From the NCBI RefSeq assembly GCF_001942305.1, contig NZ_MKKE01000014.1, positions 25,172 through 89,171 of the forward strand: 64,000 nt of DNA. The letters run 5' to 3'. The stretch's first letter is position 1. Every line of letters begins with the position of its first letter. Shown one piece after another: positions 53,161 to 64,000 of this stretch. The stretch comes from Saccharomonospora sp. CUA-673 (lineage in GTDB: Bacteria; Actinomycetota; Actinomycetes; Mycobacteriales; Pseudonocardiaceae). Below the pieces are notes generated by a model. The model made no database searches and was not told the DNA's origin. It saw only the letters and a program-made list of their open reading frames with translations. The position numbers and the translations under genes are program-made.

Positions 53161-53667
53161 ATGATTACTCAGCACACACATCCGGATATCGGGATCCTTG
53201 ACGACTACGAGCCGCACCGGCCGCGCGGGGCCGAACTCGACACCGCCCGACCGCGGACGCCCGGCGGGATTCCGAACCCGCGCACGAGCACCCGCCGCAG
53301 CGGGCGGTCGACGAACCGGCCACGGGAGAACCTGTCCCGCCCCCAGGTGGAACAGGTACTGAACGCCCTTTTGGACGTCCGAAGTGGACATCGAACGGTC
53401 GCACAGCTCGGTGACTGGTTGACACCCGCACTGGCCGGCAGGTTGCGCGCGGAACAGGGGCGCAGGCTCCCGCGGCATCACCTGCGATCGGCACATCTGT
53501 GTCGCACGTCGAACGATTCCCTCGAGGTCGCGGCCACGACGTGGCACGGCCCACGACTGATCGCCATCACGGCGCGATTCGAGCGGCGCGCGCGGCAGTG
53601 GCGGTGCGCCCAGTTCACGGTGCTCGACCCGGGCCGCGGCCGGCCGCCGGCGCCTCGGCGACGGTGA
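53161..53667 (+). CDS. Rv3235-family protein
   Basis: 168 residues. A disordered Pro/Arg-rich first half leads to a conserved region: LSRPQVEQVLNALLDVRSGHRTVAQLGDWLTPALAGRLR, then LIAITARFERRARQWRCAQFTVLDPGRG. This is the pattern of the actinobacterial Rv3235/DUF6459 family, whose gene lies near secA in mycobacteria. No function is established. Confidence 0.75.
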   Translation: MITQHTHPDIGILDDYEPHRPRGAELDTARPRTPGGIPNPRTSTRRSGRSTNRPRENLSRPQVEQVLNALLDVRSGHRTVAQLGDWLTPALAGRLRAEQGRRLPRHHLRSAHLCRTSNDSLEVAATTWHGPRLIAITARFERRARQWRCAQFTVLDPGRGRPPAPRRR

Positions 53668-53704
53668 CCGACCCGAATACGCCACCGTGAATTGTCTTCA
53701 CATA

Positions 53705-53747
53705 TGAGTGCGGGGCCTGCCGGACGATTCCGGCAGCCCCGCACTCA
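53705..53747. terminator. Terminator between the Rv3235-type gene and secA
   Basis: TGAGTGCGGGGC and GCCCCGCACTCA pair perfectly, and CTGCCGG/CCGGCAG extends the stem inside, leaving a 6-base loop. It lies just past the secA stop codon between convergent genes. Confidence 0.9.
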
Positions 53748-53758
53748 CGCAGAAACCG

Positions 53759-56641
<2,883 letters not shown>

Positions 56642-56939
56642 CCGGGTCGACCTCGCTCGTTGGTGCTAGTTGGTTCGTGGCGCTGTGGGGTGTGCACGGC
56701 CACGCGGCACTGCCCATCGTAGGGAAGATGCGGTGCCCGGTGCACACGGCGTGGCGTCGCGGGAGCCTCGGGCGGCGGATTTCGACCCCGGCGCGACGAA
56801 AGTGGCCCGGCGAGTTCACGGGCACCTCACACGCGGCTCACGCGCAGCTCACGGGTCTCGCACGGCGATCCGGCCCGTGCGCTGGTGGTGCGCACGGGCC
56901 GGATCGGTGATCGATGTCGGATCTGTCTTGTCCGTCGTG
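56642..56939. other. Intergenic region upstream of secA
   Basis: About 298 bp holding the secA promoter (minus strand) and the terminator of the hpf gene at 56867-56905. I see no gene or other repeat in the rest. Confidence 0.6.
56867..56905 (-). terminator. Terminator after the hibernation factor gene
   Basis: GATCCGGCCCGTGCG pairs with CGCACGGGCCGGATC (15 bp, 9-base loop) 34 bases beyond the hpf stop codon. Confidence 0.88.
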
Positions 56940-57755
56940 TCAGGTCGGTTGCCGGCGCCGCATCGGCTCGGTCGCCGACCCGGGGGCGTCAGCGAGGCGG
57001 ATGACGCCGTAGTCGAATCCCTTCCTGCGGTAGACGACGCTCGGTTTACCCGCGTCGGCGTCGTTGAAGAGGTAGAAGTCGTGTCCGACGAGTTCCATGG
57101 CCGACAACGCCTGGTCGACGGTCATGGGTACGCCCGAGTGCTGTTTCTCCCGGACGATCAGTCCGGGACCGTAGTCGTCGGCGAGGTCGTCGGCGACATC
57201 GCTGTCGTAGGCCATGTCGTCGGTGTCGCCTGTCGGGCGCGAGCCGTTGGTGCCGTGCCGCTGCGACGGCAGTCGGATGGTGCCGTCGGTGCTCGGCGAC
57301 ATCGCGGTCATGTCGGCGGCCGCTCCCATGCCGGCCATGTCGGACTCGGATTCGGTGGGTGCGTCCAGCACGGCGGTGGCCGGCCCGCCGGTGACGCGGC
57401 CGTCTCCGCCCGCGGTCGCTTCGGCCACCGATTCGGGTGCGCGACGTCCGTAATGCACTTTGCGGCGGTCGTGTGCCCGGCGCATCCTATTTTCGATCTT
57501 GCTCACCGCGGCGTCGAGTGCGGCGTAGAAATCACCCGCACTGGCTTCGGCCCGCATGGCCGGCCCCTTGCCCTTACCGGTGATTTCGACGCGCTGGCAG
57601 TTCTTCGACTGGCGCCGATTGGGCTCGTGGAAAAGTTCCACCTCGTAACGGATCACCTTGCGGTCGTACCGCTCGAGGCGTCCCAGCTTCTCACTGACGT
57701 GCTCGCGGTAGTGGTCCGGAACCTGCACGTTACGGCCCTTGACGACGATATCCAT
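56940..57755 (-). CDS. hpf: Long ribosome hibernation-promoting factor HPF
   Basis: 271 residues. The N-terminal domain (MDIVVKGRNVQVPDHYREHVSEKL, RYEVELFHEPNRRQSKNCQRVEI, DFYAALDAAVSKIENRMRRAHDR) binds the decoding centre. The C-terminal domain (VREKQHSGVPMTVDQALSAMELVGHDFYLFNDADAGKPSVVYRRKG) dimerises to form 100S ribosomes. The linker between (about 125-205) is long and acidic. GGGAGG precedes the ATG. The mycobacterial relative lies next to secA1. Confidence 0.93.
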   Translation of the reverse strand: MDIVVKGRNVQVPDHYREHVSEKLGRLERYDRKVIRYEVELFHEPNRRQSKNCQRVEITGKGKGPAMRAEASAGDFYAALDAAVSKIENRMRRAHDRRKVHYGRRAPESVAEATAGGDGRVTGGPATAVLDAPTESESDMAGMGAAADMTAMSPSTDGTIRLPSQRHGTNGSRPTGDTDDMAYDSDVADDLADDYGPGLIVREKQHSGVPMTVDQALSAMELVGHDFYLFNDADAGKPSVVYRRKGFDYGVIRLADAPGSATEPMRRRQPT

Positions 57756-58257
57756 ACGCGACCTCCCTCGCGGACTGCGAGTCCATTGCGGAGTCTGGGT
57801 CCGAGTCGACGAACCCTGTGGACATTTTGCGGTGAGCACGGGCGCCGGGGAGAAGGAATTGATCACGATCCCATTCGGAACGCGTGGATGATCAATTCCG
57901 GGGATTCCAGCTTTCCACCGACGCCGGAGACATTTACAGGCCACCTCCCAGTTGCCGGGAATTGCTGTTAGCGGTGCACATTAGCCCGGTTCCGGCTTCG
58001 ACAACAGCCCCCGGTGCGGGGGACGTCGGACGGTGAATCGCGGTCACCGAGCGAAGCCGTGACGCGGTGTGCAACCCCCTGCGGGGTCTCGTTCGGAGCA
58101 ACGTTGGGGTGAACGGTGCATGTCCACCCGCGAACAGGCACCTGTCCGTCTGACCGGGGGTGACGATCGCGCTCCTCATGTCGGGACAACGACCGACCCC
58201 GCCGCGCAGGTTCCCCGTCACCCGATCGTGTCACCCCCGCGGTTCGGGGTGGTTCTG
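57756..58257. other. Intergenic region upstream of hpf, with a long inverted repeat
   Basis: 502 bp without a convincing gene. It contains the perfect 11-bp inverted repeat at 57855-57899 and, to its right, mixed-composition DNA up to the comF stop. The hpf promoter must lie in the left part. No tRNA or other RNA gene was recognised. Confidence 0.6.
57855..57899. promoter_or_regulatory. Inverted repeat GGAATTGATCA...TGATCAATTCC upstream of hpf
   Basis: Two perfect 11-bp arms (57855-57865 and 57889-57899) separated by 23 bases, 100-144 bp before the hpf start codon. The arms are AT-rich against a GC-rich background, which favours a protein-binding operator over a terminator. Confidence 0.5.
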
Positions 58258-59091
58258 TCAGGCGGACGTCAGGGTGAGGGCGGCGCTGGTGGGGATGCCT
58301 GCGGCGGCGAGGGTGGCGCGGCAGGCGGACAGGGTCGCGCCGGTGGTGACGACGTCGTCGAGCAGGACGACGGGGGTGCCGCGGGGTGGGCAGGCTTCGG
58401 GGCGGACGTGGAGGCGGCCGCTGAGGTTGGCGGCGCGGCCGGCGCGGTCGAGTCCGACGGCGTCCTTGGCGCCGGCGGACAGGCGCAGCGCGGGTGCGAC
58501 GGCGACGGGCATGCCGACGGCCTGCATGGACGCCGCGCATCGCCGGGCCAGGCCGAGCAGGTGCGGTCCGCCGCGTTGCCGGGCCGCTCCGGGCCGGGAC
58601 GGCACGGGGACCAGCCACCACGTGCCGGCCGGGTCGGGCCGGCCGGTGGGCAGGTGCGGCACGGCGGCGGCCAGTGCGTCGCCGAGCGGACGGGTCAGGC
58701 CGCGCCGGCGGCGTTCCTTGTGCTCGACGACGAGGGTGCGCGCGGTGCCGCGATGCCGGGTCAGCGCGTGCGTCTCGGCGCCGCGGGCGACGAGTTCGGG
58801 CTGGTCGAACACGGCGAGGCAGTCCGCGCAGCACACGGTCCCCTGCCGTCCGCAGCCGGCGCAGTCCTCGGGCAGGACGAGATCGAGCACCGCCGCCCCG
58901 ACCCGCGTCCACCGGGCCCACCCCGCTGACGCCCCGTTCGTCCCGCTCGGGCGGGCAGCACCGACCGCACGGCCGTCACGGGCCGCACGGCTGTGGGGGC
59001 CGCGGTCAGGGCTGCCATCGGTGGAGTCGCTCCGGGGTCGCATCGCGGGCCAGCCTGCCCGCACCCCCTGACATTTCGGACCGCTCGCCAC
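58258..59091 (-). CDS. comF: ComF-family phosphoribosyltransferase-like protein
   Basis: 277 codons from the longest start. The conserved part begins near residue 63 (AAVLDLVLPEDCAGCGRQGTVCCADC, a four-Cys zinc finger) and ends with the PRPP loop VVLLDDVVTTGAT and ACRATLAAAGIPTSAALTLTS. ComF proteins act in DNA uptake in naturally competent bacteria; in actinomycetes the role is unproven. The true start may lie downstream at ATG 59043 or later, since the first 45 residues are low-complexity and unconserved in appearance. Adjacent to hpf, as in mycobacteria. Confidence 0.85.
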   Translation of the reverse strand: MASGPKCQGVRAGWPAMRPRSDSTDGSPDRGPHSRAARDGRAVGAARPSGTNGASAGWARWTRVGAAVLDLVLPEDCAGCGRQGTVCCADCLAVFDQPELVARGAETHALTRHRGTARTLVVEHKERRRRGLTRPLGDALAAAVPHLPTGRPDPAGTWWLVPVPSRPGAARQRGGPHLLGLARRCAASMQAVGMPVAVAPALRLSAGAKDAVGLDRAGRAANLSGRLHVRPEACPPRGTPVVLLDDVVTTGATLSACRATLAAAGIPTSAALTLTSA

Positions 59092-59400
59092 CGACGGTCC
59101 GGACCAATCGCCGACGCGTCAGCCGAGGAATAAGGCCGCCGCGGGCGGTGAAGGCAAGCGAACTGGCCCGGCCGTGGGGCGGTCCCACCTGGCCGGTGGA
59201 ACCGCCTTGCGGAGCGTGACGTCCCAGACCAGGGCGTGCCGCCGCAACGAGGTTCGGCACCCGTTGAACCCGCTCGATCGTGAGCGGTTTCGGAGTTTCG
59301 TCACCCGGTGGTGGTCGCGCCGCTACACTCAGCTCCGGAGGGCGCTATCGTGCTGCACGCCCGGCTACGCCATGGTCATCGGTTTCGGGGAGGGAACGAC
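59092..59400. other. Intergenic region upstream of the ESX-type cluster
   Basis: 309 bp with no convincing gene. A TACACT -10-like element at about 59323 could belong to the promoter of the rightward secretion cluster, and a strong ribosome-binding site (GGGAGGGAACGAC) precedes the first gene at 59401. Confidence 0.5.
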
Positions 59401-59850
59401 ATGGCAGACAGCGACGCGAACGGCGGACAGGCGGCCGACGCCGGCGCCATCGGATCGATCTTCAATGCCGAGTTCGTGGTCGGACGCAGCCTCGGCCCGC
59501 CGGGCGGCGAGATGGGCCGTTTCCGCCTCGATCCGGACGAGGCCCCGTCCATCCACCGGGCTCTCGTGCAGCTGGCTGAGAACATGCAGAGCGACTACCA
59601 ACTGGCGCAACGCCTCTGCGATGCTCAACCGCCAGCACAAGACCCGGCGAGCTTGTCATTCACCAAAGCGGCGGTTCAATCGTGGGAGATCTCTGTCGAT
59701 CAAGCCGAGGCACGGTGGCAGCTTTACAGGGGCCTCGCCGAGCGCGTCGGCAAGGCCATCGGCGAGTATCAGGCAGCCGATGAACAAGCGGGCCGAGACG
59801 TGAACGACGCGGGCGGCGACCAGGGCGACACGGACAAGGGATTCGCGTGA
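59401..59850 (+). CDS. ESX-associated small protein (WXG100-like)
   Basis: 149 residues: helical core IHRALVQLAENMQSDYQLAQ and SFTKAAVQSWEISVDQAEARW, QLYRGLAERVGKAIGEYQAADEQAG, resembling an ESX substrate or its chaperone-like partner; the usual WxG turn is not clear. The Asp/Gly-rich C-terminus overlaps the next start. It begins a cluster with a DUF3558 lipoprotein, a PPE-like protein and EspG, so type VII secretion is the likely context. Confidence 0.65.
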   Translation: MADSDANGGQAADAGAIGSIFNAEFVVGRSLGPPGGEMGRFRLDPDEAPSIHRALVQLAENMQSDYQLAQRLCDAQPPAQDPASLSFTKAAVQSWEISVDQAEARWQLYRGLAERVGKAIGEYQAADEQAGRDVNDAGGDQGDTDKGFA

Positions 59851-60500
59851 TGCGTGCACGACTGCTGCCGATCGCAGCACTGGCCGCCGTGGCACTCCTG
59901 GCCACGGCGTGCGCCGAGGAGGACGGCCAGGCCGGCCCGGCACCCGACGGCAACGGACAGGCCACGTCCACGCCGCACGAGGACGGCTCCGCCGACGCAG
60001 GCACAGACCTGCCGCACTCCGGCGCACCCGCGGTCACCGACCCACTCCCCAAGTCGGTCCTCGACGGCGACCCGTGCGATGCCCTCACGCAGGAACAACT
60101 CGACATGGCCCTCGGCTCCGGAACGCCCCGTGGTTCACGAGCCGATCTCGACGCCACCGGGCCGGGTTGTGATTGGAACAGCGCCCAAACGGACTTCGCG
60201 GCTATTCAGATCGGCTTCGTCACCGAGACTGGTCAGGGCCTCAGCGCCACGTACGCCAATACCCGGCCGCAGCAGGACGTTTTCGAGGAGACCGACCCTG
60301 TCGCCGGCTACCCGGCCGTGAAGTATCAACGCACCGAGAACAACGACGAATGCAGCATGGCAGTCGGTATCTCCGACGAATACTCGGTGACCGTGCACCT
60401 CGCATCCAGCGTGGAGGCCCGGGAACGGGGCACCCATCCGTGCGATTCGACGTATCGGGTCGCCGAGATGCTCGTCAACAATCTGAAGGACAAGGCCTGA
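59850..60500 (+). CDS. DUF3558-family lipoprotein
   Basis: 216 residues. Lipobox LLATAC at residues 16-21. The mature protein has an acidic, Gly/Pro-rich linker, then DPCDALTQEQLDMALGSGTP with ATGPGCDWNSAQT, the paired-Cys pattern of DUF3558. In actinomycetes such lipoproteins often neighbour type VII secretion and PPE-like genes. GTG 59847 is a possible start but ATG 59850 fits the signal peptide. The function is unknown. Confidence 0.85.
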   Translation: MRARLLPIAALAAVALLATACAEEDGQAGPAPDGNGQATSTPHEDGSADAGTDLPHSGAPAVTDPLPKSVLDGDPCDALTQEQLDMALGSGTPRGSRADLDATGPGCDWNSAQTDFAAIQIGFVTETGQGLSATYANTRPQQDVFEETDPVAGYPAVKYQRTENNDECSMAVGISDEYSVTVHLASSVEARERGTHPCDSTYRVAEMLVNNLKDKA

Positions 60501-60522
60501 TGCCCGGGGAGGTGGAGCGACC

Positions 60523-61959
60523 GTGAGCATGTTCGGAGAGATCCGCGAGGTGGCCAGTCGGATATTCGACGGCACCGGCGCCATACCCGTCGACGAGCTC
60601 GCGCGTCGCGTCCGCGAGGGCGACCCCGGCACGTGGCAGGAAACCTCGGGCCAGGCCAACGAACTCGTCGAACGGGGCGCCGAGCACGAACGCCGCGGAA
60701 CCGAGATCCTCCAGGCACTCGAGAGCGTGTGGGAGGGCGCCGGCGCCGACCTCGCCGCGCACTCGCTGCGCACCGCCGCCAAGGTCACCACGCAGGCCAC
60801 CGACGCCTACCGCACCAACGCCGAGCTGCACGAGAGCAACGCGCACAGCTTCGAGAACCTCAAGCGGAACCTGCCCGAGATCCCGGAGGCGCCGGAACGC
60901 GGCGTCGTCGACGTCGTCATGCCGTGGGCGACCGACACCGAGGCGCGGATCCAGGAACGCAACCAGAAGCTCATGCAGGTCAAGAACATGTACGACGGCT
61001 TCGAAACGTCGTCCACCCAGGCCCAGAGCTCGCTGGTCGAGGACTACGGCGGCAAACCGTTCGACTGGAGCGCGTTCACCCCCACCGACGGCTTCGAACA
61101 CCGCTCCGGCGGCGCGATCGGCTCGGGCGTCATCGACATCAACGAGCCCCGCGGCGGCACAGGGCCCACCGGCCCCACCGGCGGGCCGGTACAGACCGGC
61201 GGGCCCGTGCCGAGCAGCGGCCCCGTCCAGAGCGGCCCGGTGCAGAGCGGCGGTCCGGACCAGAGCGGTCCGGTCACCGGTGGCTCGGTGCAGCCGAACG
61301 GCCCGCAGACCGGCACCGCGCCGAGTGACGGCACCGGCACGTCCGGCTACACCTCCCCCGACTCCGCCCGCCCGCCGGCCGCGTCGGTGCAAAACCCCGG
61401 ACGCCCGGCTACCCGAGCCCCGGGACGGCCGCGCCGGGCTCCGGTCCGGCGGGCCCCGGGGCGGGTACGACCGGCGTCGGGCCCATCGGCACCGGTACGG
61501 GCGCGGGTGGCGGGACCGGCGGCGGAACGGGTCGGGTCGGCGGTGGTGCGGGTGGCGCCGTGGCCGCGGCCGGGTCGGCATGCCCGGTGCGGGCGGTGCG
61601 GGCAGCGGCTCCGGCGCGGGAGCAGGTGGTGGTTCAGGTTCCGGCGCGCCGGTTCGGGACGCATGACCGGCGGCATGCCACCGGGTGGAGCCGCCGGCGC
61701 GGGCAGCACCGGCGGCGCGGGCACCGCGGCAGGTGCGTCGGGCGGCGCGGGCGCGCGTGGCGGTGCGATGCCTGTCGGGGGTGCGATGGGCGGCGGAGCG
61801 GGTCGCGGCCAGGGTGCGCAGGACGAGGATCATCAGCGCAAGTACGTCGTGCCCACTGACGAGGCGTTCTCGCTCGTCGAGGAGGAGGGCGAGGTGTTGC
61901 GCGACCCGACCACGGGCAAGGTTGTCACGCCGCCGACCATCGGCGAGAAACCCACATGA
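60523..61959 (+). CDS. PPE-like ESX-secreted protein (three compensating frame breaks in its Gly-rich region)
   Basis: 478 codons. Residues 1-195 form a helical ESX-type domain (PGTWQETSGQANELVERGAEHERR; VWEGAGADLAAHSLRTAAK; NQKLMQVKNMYDGFETSSTQAQSS). A Gly/Pro/Ser-rich region follows to about residue 285. From 61402 to 61650 the frame reads Arg-rich (GRPRRAPVRRAPGR); reading in other frames gives TPGYPSPGTAAPGSGPAGPG and then MPGAGGAGSGSGAGAGGGSG, the natural composition. Three single-base losses near 61402, 61575 and 61650 would cancel out, so the frame looks intact. The C-terminus KYVVPTDEAFSLVEEEGEVL is conserved in appearance. EspG follows. Confidence 0.75.
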   Translation: MSMFGEIREVASRIFDGTGAIPVDELARRVREGDPGTWQETSGQANELVERGAEHERRGTEILQALESVWEGAGADLAAHSLRTAAKVTTQATDAYRTNAELHESNAHSFENLKRNLPEIPEAPERGVVDVVMPWATDTEARIQERNQKLMQVKNMYDGFETSSTQAQSSLVEDYGGKPFDWSAFTPTDGFEHRSGGAIGSGVIDINEPRGGTGPTGPTGGPVQTGGPVPSSGPVQSGPVQSGGPDQSGPVTGGSVQPNGPQTGTAPSDGTGTSGYTSPDSARPPAASVQNPGRPATRAPGRPRRAPVRRAPGRVRPASGPSAPVRARVAGPAAERVGSAVVRVAPWPRPGRHARCGRCGQRLRRGSRWWFRFRRAGSGRMTGGMPPGGAAGAGSTGGAGTAAGASGGAGARGGAMPVGGAMGGGAGRGQGAQDEDHQRKYVVPTDEAFSLVEEEGEVLRDPTTGKVVTPPTIGEKPT

Positions 61960-62702
61960 CCCGCTTGTTCGACAAGCCCGTCCTGCTGCCCCGCGAAGTC
62001 CTGATCCGCGCCTGGGAGCTCGCGGACGTCGGACCGCCGCATCCGCTGCTGGACGAGTCGAACATGTACGTCCCGCAGGCCGATCGTGCCGAGGCGACCC
62101 GGCGCGTGCTGCAGGAGCTGGAGCAGCGGGGCCTGGCCAAGGGTGAACTGCTCACGCCGGAGTTCCGTACCGCGCTGCACGTGCTGTCGACGCCGAGCCG
62201 CGAGCTGTATTGCTGGAGCACCGATGTCCACGACGCCGCCCGCGACCACCGGTTGGGCCTGGCCGTCTCCGGCGGCGACGGCGTCGGGATGCACATCCGC
62301 GGCGAGACGGCGGCGTTGGCGTCGTTCGACGACCGCCGGCTCGTCAACGAGTTCGTCGCCGAACTTCCCGAGTATCCGATCGCGTCCGTGCCCGAGCTGC
62401 ACGTCCCGCGGGGTGACTTCGATGAGCGCGGCGCGGACCACCACATGTTCGCCTCCCGCGCAGGTGTCCCCCAGCAGTTGGACGCGTTGCTCAGCGCACC
62501 GCGCGAGCGCATCCACCAGGTGTACGTCGGCGGCACGGTCGACGATGTGCACCGGCGCAGCAAACCGTTCTCGATTGTCGACGTCGAAGGCCGGGGCCGG
62601 GTCGTGGCCTACGCCGACGGCGCGGCCACCATCCACTGCCTGCCCGGGGCGCCCGGAAATCTCGCACGCGCCTTTGACGCCACCTGGCGCGCGATGAGCT
62701 AG
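61956..62702 (+). CDS. EspG-family ESX secretion chaperone
   Basis: 248 residues: EVLIRAWELADVGPPHPLL, MYVPQADRAEATRRVLQELEQRGL, LLTPEFRTALHVLSTPSRELY and the C-terminal GDFDERGADHHMFASRAGVP, RIHQVYVG match the EspG fold that binds PPE proteins. It overlaps the PPE-like stop by 4 bases; the pair is almost certainly a chaperone and its client. The TAG stop shares CTAG with the stop of the opposing DUF222 gene. Confidence 0.88.
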   Translation: MTRLFDKPVLLPREVLIRAWELADVGPPHPLLDESNMYVPQADRAEATRRVLQELEQRGLAKGELLTPEFRTALHVLSTPSRELYCWSTDVHDAARDHRLGLAVSGGDGVGMHIRGETAALASFDDRRLVNEFVAELPEYPIASVPELHVPRGDFDERGADHHMFASRAGVPQQLDALLSAPRERIHQVYVGGTVDDVHRRSKPFSIVDVEGRGRVVAYADGAATIHCLPGAPGNLARAFDATWRAMS

Positions 62703-63891
62703 AACGGTGGCGGGTCGGGGTCGGGTGGTGGGTGCGGGGTGAGGACGGGCTCGCGGCTGTGGGTGTAGGTGCGTCCGAGGGGTGTGGTGATCGAGATCCG
62801 TGCGCGGGCCACGTCGTGGCGGCTGAGCCAGCCGGGTGCGTGTTTCATGCGGTGGTGTCGGCGGCAGCGGGCGGTCAGGTTGGCCAGTGAGGTGGGACCT
62901 TGGTCGCGGGCCCATTCTTTGTCGTGGTCGGTGTCGCAGTGGCGGGCCGGTCGGTGACACCAGGGGATGACGCATTCCCGGTCCCGCACCCGCATGGCCT
63001 CGCGGATCGTGGCCGTGGGTCGATACCGGGACCGGCCCAGGTCGACCGGATCGCCCGTCGCCGGATCACAGAGGACCTTCCGCCAGACGCTCTTGGAGTT
63101 GGTCGCGATCTCCCGGCCGATGGAGCCGGGGATCGGACCGTAGCCGTCGAGCTCGGCCCCGGACTCGGAGATCGACAGCGCCGTGTCCACAGGCATGTGC
63201 ACGTAGACCACCGCAGACACCTCGGGAGCCTTCGCGCCCGGGTCGTTGCCGAGGAGCAGGTCGGCGACCACGTCAGCCCGTAGTTGATCGTGGGTGCGCT
63301 TGTGCCCGTCGCGTTTACGTTGCCGGGCCAGCGAATCAACCCGCGCATAGCAAGCCGCGGCGACCTCGGACCGCATCGTGGAAACGAGCCGGGACTGGCA
63401 GTTTTCGCCGTGCTCGAGCGTGACCTTGCGCCCCTGGTCAGCCTTGCGAGCCCGCTCAACGCGCCCCGCAGGATCAACCTTGTCAACGAGCCGTCGAACC
63501 GCACGCACCAAGTTGTGCGGCAACCACATCGTCTCCGCCGCCGAGGAAAGCTTGTCGACCAACAACAAGTCGACCTCACGAGCCTGCGTATCGGACAACA
63601 CACCGGTCACATCAACAACCCGGGAGGCGGCGTAATACTCCACCGTCCCCTCGTCCATCAGGGACAGCAGCCGAGGCATCCGCGACACCAACGACACCGC
63701 CGTATGCACCCGCCCCAGCACAACCTCCCGCGAGGCCCGGTACTCCGGCACCAACGACTCGGCAAACCACGGCAGCTCAGCTTCGTCCGACGGCGCAGCG
63801 AGGCCAGCACCCTCATCTCCTCAGCATCAATCCGTGCCCGCCGCGAACGAAGCGACTGCACAGAACGAGCAAGGGAATCAACGCTGGTCAC
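62699..63891 (-). CDS. DUF222 / HNH endonuclease-domain protein (apparent frameshift near 63788)
   Basis: About 397 residues. The N-terminal region (VTSVDSLARSVQSLRSRRARIDAEEMRVLAS) is in one frame; with one base restored near 63788 it continues DEAELPWFAESLVPEYRASR, then the DUF222 body (EVAAACYARVDSLARQRKRD, RADVVADLLLG). The C-terminal HNH motif is complete: CVIPWCHRPARHCDTDHDKEWARDQGPTSLANLTARCRRHHRMKH. This family is repeated in many actinomycete genomes and its role is unproven, though mobile-element association is often suggested. Start GTG 63891. Confidence 0.85.
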
Positions 63892-64000
63892 AACCCCATA
63901 ATACCAAACACCAGTTCGACGAACAACCAACCGCCAACCCGAACCACGCCTGAGGCCGAGCGAAGCAAAGGCTCCCACCAAAGCCCACAACGCAACCACC
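63892..64000. other. Right edge, promoter side of the DUF222 gene
   Basis: 109 bp without a gene; it should contain the promoter of the minus-strand DUF222 gene. Nothing else recognised. Confidence 0.5.

Overview
The window is chromosomal DNA from a high-GC actinomycete, most likely of the Pseudonocardiaceae (Saccharomonospora/Prauserella type; inferred from gene content, not from a marker gene). Lineage indicators are a WhiB1-type regulator, a SigH/RshA thiol-stress pair, the 24-residue ribosomal protein bL37, an EspG and PPE-like type VII secretion cluster, DUF3558, DUF6912 and DUF222 proteins. From about 39 to 59 kb the gene order (whiB1, pdtaS, rshA, sigH, SRAP, rsgA, DUF6912, WS/DGAT, Rv3235-type, secA, hpf, comF) resembles, from memory, the Rv3219-Rv3242c region of Mycobacterium tuberculosis, except that aroA is missing from its usual place.

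Layout. 1-9.6 kb: start of a secreted subtilase; a four-gene osmoprotectant (OpuC/ProXWV-type) ABC operon; a bis-aminopropyl spermidine synthase-family gene; malic enzyme with a structured leader; a sugar epimerase; a Tat-exported cholesterol-oxidase-like flavoenzyme. 10.0-35.6 kb: a complete 25.6 kb prophage inserted by a large serine integrase into a DUF4442 (hotdog) gene. The gene is split in two and the insertion is bounded by a 13-bp core, TGGTTGTGCACGC. 35.8-64 kb: phosphatase, acetyltransferase, lipid kinase, whiB1, the pdtaS/bL37/rshA/sigH block, SRAP repair protein, RsgA, two paralogous lipoproteins, PruA, WS/DGAT, TrmH-type methyltransferase, SecA, HPF and ComF. The block ends with a small ESX-type cluster and a DUF222 HNH protein.

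The prophage is an HK97-like siphovirus in canonical order: integrase, divergent repressor/Cro-like switch, early genes (C5 methyltransferase, YqaJ exonuclease and its partner, DnaD-like replication protein, many small HTH and zinc proteins), HNH, TerS, TerL, portal-protease-capsid, connectors, tail tube, G/GT chaperones, tape measure, tail tip, amidase, holin, then a GntR regulator and small membrane and zinc proteins near attR. Portal, prohead protease and major capsid protein occupy one uninterrupted 994-codon frame, with a ribosome-binding site retained before each downstream domain. I regard this as the most interesting feature of the window. A second candidate is a GC3-biased frame that overprints the methyltransferase.

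Data quality matters here. About sixteen positions show a one- or two-base frame break inside otherwise conserved genes, in both host and phage. Most look like one base lost from a G or C run. They are more likely sequencing or assembly errors than pseudogenes, so the broken genes are annotated as whole genes with the break position given.
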